DNA of 64,000 bases from SAR324 cluster bacterium (GTDB taxonomy: Bacteria; SAR324; NAC60-12): positions 62,001-126,000 of the forward strand of contig JADFZZ010000002.1 in NCBI GenBank assembly GCA_015232315.1, written 5' to 3'. Below, one piece after another: positions 6,879 through 14,850 of this stretch. Each line of letters starts with the position of its first letter. The stretch's first letter is position 1. Below the pieces are notes generated by a model that saw nothing but the letters and a program-made list of their open reading frames with translations, ran no database searches and had not been told where the DNA came from. Both the position numbers and the translations under genes were made by a program.

Positions 6879-8990
6879 ATGCCTTTTCAAAAAGTAATTT
6901 ATCCTTTCATTCAAAAAACCCATATCAGGACTATTTTAAACAGTTATTCTGAAATTCTGTTTCTGAATAATCCCCGCGTCGGATTGTTGCTGTTTGCCGC
7001 GACAATCATTAGCCCCAACACGGCTGTTTCCGGATTGATTGCCGTATTATCCGCCTACTTGTTTGCCCGATTTATCGGCATTCACAATGTGTTTTTGAGT
7101 TCCGGTTTTTATACCTACAATGCCCTGCTGGTCGGACTTTCAATCGGTGCCCTGTTCAGGCTGGGACCACTCACTGTTTTTTTGTTGCTAAGTCTTGGTA
7201 TTTTAACCTTCATTGTCACCAATGTGCTTTCCAACATTTTTTCGTATTACTTCAAACTTCCCATTTTGAGCCTGCCGTTTGTGATTGTGAGTTCCATCGC
7301 CTATCTTGCGGTCAGGCAGTATGCGGAACTGTTTGTAATCAGTTTGTACCCTCATGATTTCTCGTCATTCTCCATTCCTGTACCGTACTGGATCGAAGGG
7401 TATCTTCAGTCAATGGCAACCATTCTGTTTATGTCCTCCTCTCTGGCCGGACTCCTGTTCGCCGGATTGATTTTATTCACTTCGAGGATTCTGTTTTTTC
7501 TTTCGCTACTGGGATATTACGTTGGCACCGTCATCAAAGGACTCATGACAGGTTCCATGATTCTGGCATTTGCCAACCACAATCATTTTAACTTTATTTT
7601 AATCGCAATGGCACTGGGAGGCGTTTTTCTGATTCCATCCATGAAAAGTTATGTGCTGTGTATCATTGCTGTTGGAATTTCTACCATTTTTCTGGATGCG
7701 ATGCAGATTTTCTGGGCCAATTTCGGAATTCCCGCATTCACCCTGCCATTCAATATCATCTCTCTTGGATTGATCTATGTTCTGGGCGTTCTCAACTTCC
7801 CGCTCATCAGTAGACAAATCAAGGCCACGCCTGAAGAAACCCTGGACCATTATCTTTCGCGCCAGTTAAGATTTCAAGGATACGGTTACACCTTGTCTCT
7901 GCCTTTTTCCGGAGAATGGACCGTCTGGCAGACGTTCAACACCAACTGGACTCATCAGGGGGCATGGCAGTATGCTTATGATTTTGTGATCACAGATGAC
8001 AAAAATAATACACACAGCAAGGAAGGACAGGCTCTGGAAGACTATTTCGCCTACAAAAAACCTGTATTGTCTCCAGTCCGTGGCACCGTCACCCGGGTGG
8101 TAAACCATCTGCAGGACAACGCACCCGGGCAGACGGACTCCACCAACAACTGGGGCAATCTGGTTGTGATTCAGGACTACCGTGGATTTTTTGTAGAAAT
8201 TTCACATTTTGCGTTCAACTCCATTCAGGTCAAACCGGGTTCATGGGTTGAATGTGGATCGTATATCGGACTCTGCGGCAATTCAGGATATTCACCTCAA
8301 CCGCATATCCATGTTCAGGTTCAGGCGACTGAAGAAGTAGGCAGCACCACCCTTCCCTTCAGTTTTGTGAACTATATTCAGGACCATCAATATCATGCCA
8401 ATCATCTCCCCTCAGAAAAAGCCCGCATAGCACCGCTACACAAAGATATGTCGCTTGAGACAAAAACCAGTTTTATCCTGGATCAGGAATATCAATATGA
8501 AGTATGGAAAGCCGACAAAAAAATTGATCACTTTTCATTGATTGTAAAAATGGCTCTGGATGGATCTTTTTATTTCCAGTCTGATAAAGCAAAGTTGTAT
8601 TTCGGACAATATGAAGGCACATTCTACCTGTATCACATTGACGGCGATGATCCATATTTGAAGCTTCTCTTCATGGCTATACCCAGAATGCCGCTGAATT
8701 TTCAGGAAAAACTGGCATGGGAGGATTATATGAATGTCCGCACCATGTTCGGGAAAACAGCAACAGCCATGATTCTGCTGTTGAGTTCGTTTTCACACCG
8801 CTTGAGCCAGATTCATGCAACCTACCGATTTCTGGATAAAATAACCATTGAAGGCCTGGTGAAATCGACAATCTGGCGCAAACAATACCGAACACGTCTT
8901 GAATTGGATGAGGTCCGGGGATTCCATTATATTTGCGTCAATGACATTGAATTAAAAAAAATCAATCCTTCACTTGCAAAACAAAGCTAA
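6879..8990 (+). CDS. Urea-transporter-like membrane protein fused to M23 peptidase
   Basis: 703 residues, ATG at 6879 with AAAGGG upstream. Residues about 1-315 are strongly hydrophobic, with ten or so membrane segments, and resemble the bacterial urea transporter (UT) family (NNPRVGLLLFAATIISPNTA; FYTYNALLVGLSIG). Residues about 335-500 are an M23/LytM metallopeptidase domain with zinc ligands recognisable in THQGAWQYAYDF (His, Asp) and PHIHVQV, plus an SHF motif. A 200-residue C-terminal domain is unassigned. M23 enzymes cleave peptide cross-links or bonds in small peptides. UT-M23 fusion is a rare architecture. In this operon it could move a small amide across the inner membrane and process it outside, which is inference. 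Confidence 0.82.
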   Translation: MPFQKVIYPFIQKTHIRTILNSYSEILFLNNPRVGLLLFAATIISPNTAVSGLIAVLSAYLFARFIGIHNVFLSSGFYTYNALLVGLSIGALFRLGPLTVFLLLSLGILTFIVTNVLSNIFSYYFKLPILSLPFVIVSSIAYLAVRQYAELFVISLYPHDFSSFSIPVPYWIEGYLQSMATILFMSSSLAGLLFAGLILFTSRILFFLSLLGYYVGTVIKGLMTGSMILAFANHNHFNFILIAMALGGVFLIPSMKSYVLCIIAVGISTIFLDAMQIFWANFGIPAFTLPFNIISLGLIYVLGVLNFPLISRQIKATPEETLDHYLSRQLRFQGYGYTLSLPFSGEWTVWQTFNTNWTHQGAWQYAYDFVITDDKNNTHSKEGQALEDYFAYKKPVLSPVRGTVTRVVNHLQDNAPGQTDSTNNWGNLVVIQDYRGFFVEISHFAFNSIQVKPGSWVECGSYIGLCGNSGYSPQPHIHVQVQATEEVGSTTLPFSFVNYIQDHQYHANHLPSEKARIAPLHKDMSLETKTSFILDQEYQYEVWKADKKIDHFSLIVKMALDGSFYFQSDKAKLYFGQYEGTFYLYHIDGDDPYLKLLFMAIPRMPLNFQEKLAWEDYMNVRTMFGKTATAMILLLSSFSHRLSQIHATYRFLDKITIEGLVKSTIWRKQYRTRLELDEVRGFHYICVNDIELKKINPSLAKQS

Positions 8991-9069
8991 CTCGCACATA
9001 TATTGCTAAAGAACCCAAGGCTGGAGTGTTACAAAACTAATTTTAACTTTTTTTGATGAGAGATACCTC

Positions 9070-9690
9070 ATGAAACGATGTATATTTTCACTGTTGATCT
9101 GGATGATTGCATTGACTTCACTGGCGCAAGCTGAAAGCTGGATTCAGGAAGCCTATTATCGCTCCTACAGTTATGAAAAAATTCAGGATTATGACAATGC
9201 CCTTAAAACATTGATGCCGGTGTATCAGAAGTATCCTGAGGGATACAACGTGAATTTGAGATTTGGATGGATTTATTACTTGAAGGGCGCTTATGCCAAC
9301 GCTCTCGAGCATTATCAGAAGTCGATAGCCGCCGCGCCTTATTCTGTGACCGCGAAACTCGGACACACACTGCCGTTGATGGCACAACAGAAATGGGAGC
9401 AGGTCACCCAGGAATTGTATGAGGTAATCAATACCGACTACTATAATTATTATGGAAATCTGCGGTTGATCTATGGACTCAGAATGCAGAAAAAATTTGA
9501 TCTGGCAGAAAAAGTGATTTACAAAATGCTCCTCATATATCCGACTGATATCTCTCTGCTCACAGAACTCCTGCTGATCAGACTCACGAATGAGCAACAG
9601 AGTGAAGCAGAAAAAATCGCCACTGATCTTTTGATTCTTGACCCCGAAAATATCATCGCCAAGGGCTTTTTCCAGACTAACCCCAACTAA
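9070..9690 (+). CDS. Secreted tetratricopeptide (TPR) protein
   Basis: 206 residues. A signal peptide is visible (MKRCIFSLLIWMIALTSLAQA). It is followed by TPR-like helix pairs: YEKIQDYDNALKTLMPVYQKYPEGY, LRFGWIYYLKGAYANALEHYQKSI and a degenerate third near KKFDLAEKVIYKMLLIYPTD. TPR proteins are scaffolds. It lies 80 bases after the UT-M23 gene on the same strand and may be the last gene of that operon. The A/T-rich gap 8991-9069 contains no clear terminator. No enzymatic motif is visible. Confidence 0.75.
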   Translation: MKRCIFSLLIWMIALTSLAQAESWIQEAYYRSYSYEKIQDYDNALKTLMPVYQKYPEGYNVNLRFGWIYYLKGAYANALEHYQKSIAAAPYSVTAKLGHTLPLMAQQKWEQVTQELYEVINTDYYNYYGNLRLIYGLRMQKKFDLAEKVIYKMLLIYPTDISLLTELLLIRLTNEQQSEAEKIATDLLILDPENIIAKGFFQTNPN

Positions 9691-9750
9691 TGATCCGCAG
9701 TCCGGAAGAACCCGTTCCGACCCTTCAAAATCCAAATCTCTTTGAGATTC

Positions 9751-10431
9751 ATGATGCTCCATCCAATGTTTGAACTCAAAACCTGCCCAGTATCCGGGCA
9801 GTCTTTCATGGAAGAAATTATCAATGCTATCACCCATGGTTTAGGCCTGTTTTTGAGTATTGCCGGAATGGTGGTGCTGGTGACACTGGCCAGTCTGTAT
9901 GGCGATGTGCGTCATATTGTAAGTTGCAGTATCTATGGCACTACCCTGATTTTATTATACATGGCCTCCACACTCTATCATTCAGCACGTCCCGCATCCC
10001 GAAAAAAAACTATATTCAAAATTTTGGACCATTCCTGTATTTTCTTGCTGATTGCCGGCACCTACACACCATTCACCATGGTTTCACTGCCAGTAGGATG
10101 GGGGTGGAGCATTTTCGGTGTTGTCTGGGGACTCGCCGTGCTTGGCATTTCTTATAAAATGTTTTTTATCAATCATGCGGAATGGTTTTCAACAACAGTT
10201 TACCTGGCGATGGGTTGGCTGATTATGATCGCTTATCAACCCTTGAAAGAAAATGTTCCAACAGGAGCGCTTGTTCTGTTGATCGCAGGGGGACTAGCTT
10301 ACAGCGGCGGCGTTATTCCCTTTCTAATCAAAAAACTCCCCTTCAATCATGGAGTCTGGCATGTGTTTGTGCTGACCGGTAGCATCCTGCATTTTCTGGC
10401 TGTGACCTTGTATATAATTCCACTGTCCTGA
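9751..10431 (+). CDS. TrhA / hemolysin III (PAQR) family membrane protein
   Basis: The ATG at 9751 gives 226 residues. Seven hydrophobic segments are present with the family signature motifs: EEIINAITHGLG near the N-terminus, STLYHSA, LDHSCIFLLIAGTYTPF, and a C-terminal NHGVWHVFVLTGSILHF. The conserved His residues of HG, YH, DH and WH..H are all retained, as in PAQR-type proteins that bind a metal within the membrane. Bacterial members influence membrane lipid composition; haemolysis is not established for most. It starts 60 bases after the TPR gene. Confidence 0.9.
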   Translation: MMLHPMFELKTCPVSGQSFMEEIINAITHGLGLFLSIAGMVVLVTLASLYGDVRHIVSCSIYGTTLILLYMASTLYHSARPASRKKTIFKILDHSCIFLLIAGTYTPFTMVSLPVGWGWSIFGVVWGLAVLGISYKMFFINHAEWFSTTVYLAMGWLIMIAYQPLKENVPTGALVLLIAGGLAYSGGVIPFLIKKLPFNHGVWHVFVLTGSILHFLAVTLYIIPLS

Positions 10432-10473
10432 AGTTTATTTCTTGATTTTTTTTTCTCCCGCTTTAACCTGTCC

Positions 10474-10491
10474 ATTAGTAATGGTACTAAT
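10474..10491. promoter_or_regulatory. Palindrome upstream of sodA, candidate operator
   Basis: ATTAGTA-ATGG-TACTAAT, two 7-base arms with a 4-base spacer, lies about 55 bases before the superoxide dismutase start. Two copies of TTTAATCAAA follow it. Size and symmetry suit a dimeric repressor site. No regulator can be named. Confidence 0.4.
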
Positions 10492-10544
10492 TCAGTACGA
10501 TTTTAATCAAAATGATTTAATCAAATCCTGATACAAGGAGATTT

Positions 10545-11156
10545 ATGGCATTTACATTACCCGCATTGCCTTATGCATACGATGGCTTGGAGCCTTATTA
10601 TGACAAGCAGACAGTTGAAATCCATCACAGCAAACATCATCAAACTTACACCACCAAACTGAATGACGCAGTAAAAGCGGCAGGTGTTGAGGACAAAGCA
10701 ATAGAAGAGATTTTGAAAAATCTTGATTCGATTGCTGAAGACAAGCGCGGTCCTGTGAGAAATCATGGGGGTGGTTACTGGAACCATACTTTTTTCTGGG
10801 AATCCATGTCACCTAACCCCAAAGGGGAAGCTCGACGGCCTACAGGAAAACTGGCAGAAGCGATTGATAAAAAATTTGGTTCTTTTGATAAATTCAAGGA
10901 AGCGTTTACGGCCAAGTCAGCCAATCATTTTGGATCCGGTTGGGCATGGCTGGTAGTAAACAAGAGTGGCGAACTGGAAATTACCGACACCCATGATCAG
11001 GTATGTCCGTTGAGTTTGGGACACAAGCCGTTACTGACCATTGATGTCTGGGAACACGCCTATTATCTGAAATTTAAAAATGTTCGACCAGACTGGATTA
11101 CCGCGTGGTGGAATGTAGTAAACTGGGCCAAAGCGGCTGAACGGTTTGCGGCCTGA
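10545..11156 (+). CDS. sodA: Superoxide dismutase, Mn-type signature
   Basis: 203 residues with an AAGGAG ribosome site. It is a complete Fe/Mn superoxide dismutase with metal ligands His27 (EIHHSKHH), His81 (YWNHTFFW), Asp167 and His171 (DVWEHAYY). The Gly-rich RNHGGGYWNH segment and the glutamine in THDQVCPL correspond to the Gly77/Gln146 pattern of manganese enzymes rather than the Gln69/Ala77 pattern of iron enzymes. I therefore lean to Mn, but cambialistic enzymes exist. It acts in the cytoplasm; no signal peptide is present. It is preceded by a palindromic operator candidate and followed by a strong hairpin. Confidence 0.93.
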   Translation: MAFTLPALPYAYDGLEPYYDKQTVEIHHSKHHQTYTTKLNDAVKAAGVEDKAIEEILKNLDSIAEDKRGPVRNHGGGYWNHTFFWESMSPNPKGEARRPTGKLAEAIDKKFGSFDKFKEAFTAKSANHFGSGWAWLVVNKSGELEITDTHDQVCPLSLGHKPLLTIDVWEHAYYLKFKNVRPDWITAWWNVVNWAKAAERFAA

Positions 11157-11177
11157 TCATTTCTGTAAATCATGATT

Positions 11178-11205
11178 CTTCCGGGATGATTGTCACTCCC
11201 GGAAG
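11178..11205. terminator. Hairpin between convergent genes, probable bidirectional terminator
   Basis: CTTCCGGGA ... TCCCGGAAG, nine perfect base pairs with a 10-base loop, sits between the ends of sodA (plus) and the MBL-fold lipoprotein gene (minus). The T-rich tract behind it is weak on both strands, so termination strength is uncertain. Confidence 0.6.
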
Positions 11206-11215
11206 ATTCCCTTCG

Positions 11216-12097
11216 TCATTCCTCTTCACACAATCCCCGTTTCCGCAGATCGTTCAGCAATGACAGATGATTGCTTAAAAACGGAAGATTATCACGCACT
11301 GGCACATCCTCATTTTCGTCAATCACGGGGGCTGTTTCTTTTCGACAAAGCCGCTGTATCCTTTCCAGATATTGGTAGAATTGCCTGATTTTATCCGGTG
11401 TTCCCCAATACCCATATCCTGGAACAATCGCTTGCAATTCCATTTGTTGTAACTTCTCAAGAACGCCCAGCCACTCGTCAAGATTTCCTGAATCCTGTTG
11501 AAAAAAAGGGTGTTCTCCGGTCAGTACCAATGCGCCTGTATACAATAACTGATATTCTGAAAGATAAATCACACTATTTCCCTGAGACTGTGCGACAGGA
11601 AAAGGCTCGAAGGTGATCGTGTAACGCTCAAACACAAACTCAATTTTCTCGGCCACAGGATGAAACCGGTGATGTTCAATCGCTGGCCATAACTCAGTAA
11701 ACTTCAATTGTTCCAGAGCGTCAGAGGCCAGAAAGACATCCAGGGATTCTTCAAAATCGCTGAGTCCACTGACACGTTCATAACTGGAGCTACTCAGAAA
11801 AACATGGGACACAGGCTGTGTGATCCCATATTTCCAGAGCGTTCTTTTCAGGACTCTGGAATAGAGTGGATCAATGATCAGCAACGATTGACTGCCTTTG
11901 AGAATCATGCCGTTGCCCCCCGGAGTGAGAAGGACATCAAGGTGGTCATTCCAGGAATGAATGACAGGTGCTGGCCCAAGCCAGTTGATATAAAAATTTC
12001 GGTTGACTGTTGAGGATTGACAGCCAGAAAGGCCATACAGGAATGAAAAAATCAGAAAGGGAGATAAGAAAAACAGGAATGACGTTCTGTTGAACAT
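11216..12097 (-). CDS. Metallo-beta-lactamase-fold lipoprotein lacking the metal motif
   Basis: 293 residues with a lipoprotein signal peptide (lipobox LSGC, Cys26). The body follows the metallo-beta-lactamase fold: PGGNGMILKGSQSLLIIDPLYS, then strand-loop VSHVFLSSSSYERVSG. The HxHxDH motif expected in that loop is replaced by SSSSYERVSG (residues 102-111). Later, LLYTGALVLTGEHPFF and VPGYGYWG occupy the places of the remaining ligand loops, the latter normally PGHG. The protein is therefore probably not a zinc hydrolase, or binds metal differently. It would be membrane anchored. It converges on sodA; its promoter should lie in the repeat-rich stretch above 12097. Confidence 0.7.
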   Translation of the reverse strand: MFNRTSFLFFLSPFLIFSFLYGLSGCQSSTVNRNFYINWLGPAPVIHSWNDHLDVLLTPGGNGMILKGSQSLLIIDPLYSRVLKRTLWKYGITQPVSHVFLSSSSYERVSGLSDFEESLDVFLASDALEQLKFTELWPAIEHHRFHPVAEKIEFVFERYTITFEPFPVAQSQGNSVIYLSEYQLLYTGALVLTGEHPFFQQDSGNLDEWLGVLEKLQQMELQAIVPGYGYWGTPDKIRQFYQYLERIQRLCRKETAPVIDENEDVPVRDNLPFLSNHLSLLNDLRKRGLCEEE

Positions 12098-12629
12098 GGG
12101 TGAAGTATTGGATGTAAGGATTTATGTTTGAGTGGACCTTGGACGGAGGGTGGACGGATGCATTTTCTTATCCTGCCAACCGAAGTTTTTGTCTACGTTT
12201 TTGTTCCTCATATTTTTAACAGGGTACATGTGTCTCTCCCCTTCAAATCTCAGGGTAGCATCCACTTTCAAAAAGTCTAGGCGCATCTTTAGCGATTCAG
12301 CAGCAACACAATCGAGAGCAATAGTGTAATTCTGATAAAATAGGACAATCTTATTTTGCCTGTAAAAGACGCGATTGGAGAGAGGATTTGTAGTTCGGCC
12401 TTTAGGCGGCAAATCACCCTGAAAAAAGGCCTAAGTCGGAACAACAAACACAAAGAACTGCTACTGGAACTCCTCAAAAAAGCGGGCATTGATCCCAGTC
12501 TATCAATTCCCAAAAGCTGAGGAATTGCGATGATGATCGGCCTCTTTTGATCTCAACTTTCAAGCTCATTTCCTGGTTGCAACATCGCTTGCCGGGATTT
12601 CACAACTGGGCGAACTCACAGGTTCGCCC
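12098..12629. other. Gene-poor, decayed stretch
   Basis: No convincing intact gene. On the plus strand, about 12355-12520, an uninterrupted frame ends with NKHKELLLELLKKAGIDPS and a stop. It could be the C-terminus of a lost gene, but I recognise no family. At 12607-12632 the palindromic GGGCGAACTCACAGGTTCGCC belongs to the dispersed repeat family also seen at 19781-19838. Codon structure is poor and stops are frequent in all frames. Confidence 0.4.
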
Positions 12630-12770
12630 CTACGGATTGGCAAGGGTTGCAGTGATGGCTCTGGGCTGGAAATGGGCGGGCACTTTGAAGTCAAACAGGT
12701 CATCGTGAATCAGCGCCAGATACACGCCTTCCTGCGCGGCTCTTTTTTTGACATCCCGGGAAACATCGGC
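12630..12770 (-). pseudogene. C-terminal remnant of a gene cut by the IS
   Basis: Minus strand, reading from the IS edge, gives a coherent 46-residue C-terminus (ADVSRDVKKRAAQEGVYLAL, then HDDLFDFKVPAHFQPRA) with its stop at 12630-12632 inside a repeat. The layout resembles the end of DUF3782-type PD-(D/E)XK-like proteins, a loose resemblance only. The 5' part is not found on the other side of the IS, so the gene was lost or rearranged. Confidence 0.4.
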
Positions 12771-13607
12771 AGTGGTTCCGTTTGATGTAAAGTGTTTTTG
12801 TCTGGCCTTTTTCCAATTAATAAATCAGTAAGTTGCCTTTTTTCAGAGGAAGTTTATGCAATTTACTGAGCAGCAATGTCCCTATTGTGGGAGTCATGAA
12901 ATCACCTTTAATCGAAATTATCAGACACAATTGGAAAAAACACGCTCCCCGCTGAATCTCTAGGTTGGACGTTGGTCCTGATGGAACGATCTTCGCGCTT
13001 TTTGTAGGCCCTGGAATGTGGCCGCAAAGATCGGAAACTATTCAAGAAAGCGATGAAAAAACTCAAACAAGTGATCCGAAAAACAGGAGATTTGTCCCTG
13101 TTAACGGACGGAGAGCGACGTTATGGCAATTTACTGTTTGAAATCTGTCGACAGCAACTTCATACCAGAAAACCGGGACGTCCGAAACAAACCTTACCTC
13201 CAGGTGTCAAGGTCCGTGTAAAAAACAAAGGATCCCAGTCCCATAAAAAAGGCAGAAAGCGCCCTAAATATCAGGCTCCACAACCAGAGCATCCTCAGAC
13301 CCAACAGAACCTGGATTCTCAGCAAATTCATGCCAATCATGTCGAAGCGTTCAATGCTTCCCTCCGAAGACGCTGTGCCGGATATCGTCGACAAACAAAC
13401 ACCTATGCTAAAAAGACGTCCAGACTTCAATAACGATTGGATGTTTACTGGATTGTTCATAATTTTATGAGAAAACACTTCACCACGCGGCAAGTTCCTG
13501 CTGTTTCCTTGGGAATTCTGGACTATCCGCTGGATTATAAAATGCTTTTCTCCATCAAATATGCCTAATTCAATGATTTATATGACTTTACATCAAACGG
13601 AACCACT
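12771..13607 (+). mobile_element. IS element (IS1-like) with perfect terminal inverted repeats
   Basis: The 23 bases at 12771-12793 (beginning AGTGGTTCCG) are the exact reverse complement of 13585-13607. They bracket a decayed transposase. I see no matching target duplication directly outside the repeats: the left flank ends AAACATCGGC and the right flank begins ACCACCGAAT. A deletion or recombination may therefore have removed one flank. Size and the DDE-type C-terminal signature of the encoded protein suit the IS1/IS1-like group. Confidence 0.75.
12856..13568 (+). pseudogene. Transposase remnant of the IS1-like element
   Basis: Three pieces remain. An N-terminal zinc-finger segment (CPYCGSHEITFNRNYQ) starts at ATG 12856 and stops at 12961-12963. 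A frameshifted middle and main part from 13053 ends in HVEAFNASLRRRCAGYRRQT. After an in-frame TAA at 13431-13433 the same frame continues RLDVYWIVHNFMRKHFTTRQ to a stop at 13566. The region around NASLRRR...YRRQTNTYAK...LDVYWIVHNF is typical for the C-terminus of these transposases. With at least one early stop, a frame change and one late stop, it cannot encode an active enzyme. Confidence 0.75.
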
Positions 13608-13720
13608 ACCACCGAATAGCACTATCACAAGGATGAGCCTGGTTGGCGCATGGTGGTTCTGAAACCTGCGCCGGAGCGCCTCATTGAGCATTCTGACGCG
13701 GGACGGATTGCTTATGACTG
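13608..13720 (+). other. Short coding-like remnant right of the IS
   Basis: A plus-strand frame from about 13619 encodes HYHKDEPGWRMVVLKPAPER and onwards to a stop at 13718-13720, overlapping the 3' end of hypX-N on the other strand. It looks like a C-terminus, but no start lies between it and the IS, and I do not recognise it. Confidence 0.3.
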
Positions 13721-14562
13721 ATTTCAGGAAAAACTTCTCCCAATAGAGACGCAGACCGGATTTTGACTCCGCCGGGCAATGCCATGCGGGCAATCCAGAC
13801 GCTGCCATCTCCGGTTGCGATACAAATTTCACCCCAGCGTTCCTCCAGAATGTTTCCGGGAGTTCCTGTCAACTCGCCTCTTCGGGCACCAAACAAATGG
13901 AACAATGTTTGATCAATCATGCCCAATGTTCCAGGTTGGCTGTCTCCGGCTCTTATGGCTCTCAATATGCGGTGGGTGTCTTCCTCCCAGGAAAATCGCA
14001 AATCGTCATGTCTGATCCGGCGTTTATAATTCATGGCTGGTTTCGGCAACGGGGTTGCGCCAGAATAAAATCGTTCAATGGCTTGCGGAATCAACTCCAG
14101 TGCCAGATCAGAAACCTGATTCCGATAAATGAAGGACACTGATTCTTCAGGCAGTTCCAATGATTTCGAGGCCCAGACCGAACCAGCGTCCCACTCCGCG
14201 TTGGCCTGCAAAATGGTCACACCCCAGGTGCTTCTACCTTCCAGCACGGCCCAGTTCAAGGAACTTGGTCCGCCATCATCCATTGGACCGGGATGGACGA
14301 CCAGACAGGGATATTGCTGCCAGACAGCATCAGGGATGTATTCTTTCAGGAATGGACACAGGATCAGATCAGGATGATAGTGATGGATGGTTTGGGGATG
14401 AATCCCAAGCATCAATTGGGTTTCTTTGAAGGTATGTCTTAACGAACACCACAATTTCTGGGTCAATCCGTTAAAACTGGAGGCCAAAAACAGGACCTTC
14501 AATGGAAAGACTGTAAGTCTGGAGGACTCATTGAATTTATTGAGCATAGTATTCGTCCTCAT
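13681..14562 (-). CDS. hypX: HypX N-terminal half: formyl-transferase module
   Basis: 293 residues from the first ATG; the family start (LKVLFLASSFNGLTQ) suggests that the ATG at 14547 or a later codon is used. It matches the N-terminal half of HypX/HoxX: formyl-THF-binding formyltransferase with VVHPGPMDDGGPSSLNWAVL and a downstream Asp in NAEWDAGSVWA, followed by the C-terminal subdomain (RIRHDDLRFSW). HypX makes CO for the Fe(CN)2CO centre of NiFe-hydrogenases under oxic conditions; the N-half transfers formyl to CoA. Usually it is fused to a crotonase-like half, which here is a separate gene at 15905-16756 with hypE in between. The 5' end abuts a RAYT transposase remnant. Confidence 0.85.
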   Translation of the reverse strand: MRTNTMLNKFNESSRLTVFPLKVLFLASSFNGLTQKLWCSLRHTFKETQLMLGIHPQTIHHYHPDLILCPFLKEYIPDAVWQQYPCLVVHPGPMDDGGPSSLNWAVLEGRSTWGVTILQANAEWDAGSVWASKSLELPEESVSFIYRNQVSDLALELIPQAIERFYSGATPLPKPAMNYKRRIRHDDLRFSWEEDTHRILRAIRAGDSQPGTLGMIDQTLFHLFGARRGELTGTPGNILEERWGEICIATGDGSVWIARMALPGGVKIRSASLLGEVFPEISHKQSVPRQNAQ

Positions 14563-14731
14563 CCCATTTCAAAGGATTATTCATGATATATTCTGATATT
14601 TCCCTGTAAGAATCCTCATCACGAATGATATGTTCATAAAAACGGGTCTGCCAGGCGAAACGAGGATTGAGTTTTCGTGATTGAATTGTGCAAATTCGTT
14701 TATATTGATTAATGATAACCCCCAAGTTCCC
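14537..14731 (-). pseudogene. REP-associated tyrosine transposase (RAYT) remnant
   Basis: The minus strand encodes the C-terminal part of a RAYT/IS200-like transposase (LGVIINQYKRICTIQSRKL, FAWQTRFYEHIIRDEDSYRE, YIMNNPLKWDEDEYY). The HUH and catalytic-Tyr region is missing. The frame continues upstream only into repeat DNA. Its last codons overlap the first codons of hypX-N in another frame. RAYTs mobilise REP palindromes, and such repeats lie directly next to it. Confidence 0.72.
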
Positions 14732-14765
14732 CGTTTTCCATGATTTCCATGGTACCTTGTCCTGT

Positions 14766-14845
14766 GTAGAGACGCCCCAATTGGTCGTCTCTACAACCAT
14801 GTGTGTTTCATATGCCAAGACGCCCAAATTGGTCGTCTCTACAAC
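14766..14845. repeat. Two REP-like repeats next to the RAYT remnant
   Basis: Two 27-base copies at 14771-14797 and 14819-14845 differ at one position and contain AATTGGTCGTCTCTACAAC. The first lies in a hairpin GTAGAGACG ... CGTCTCTAC (14766-14795). They sit between the stop of hypE and the RAYT remnant. Confidence 0.7.
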
Positions 14846-14850
14846 ATTTC

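Noticed and set aside
9118-9837. 239-codon minus-strand ORF opposite the TPR gene
   Set aside because: No start signals, no recognisable family, and the plus-strand frame has clear TPR repeats and a signal peptide.
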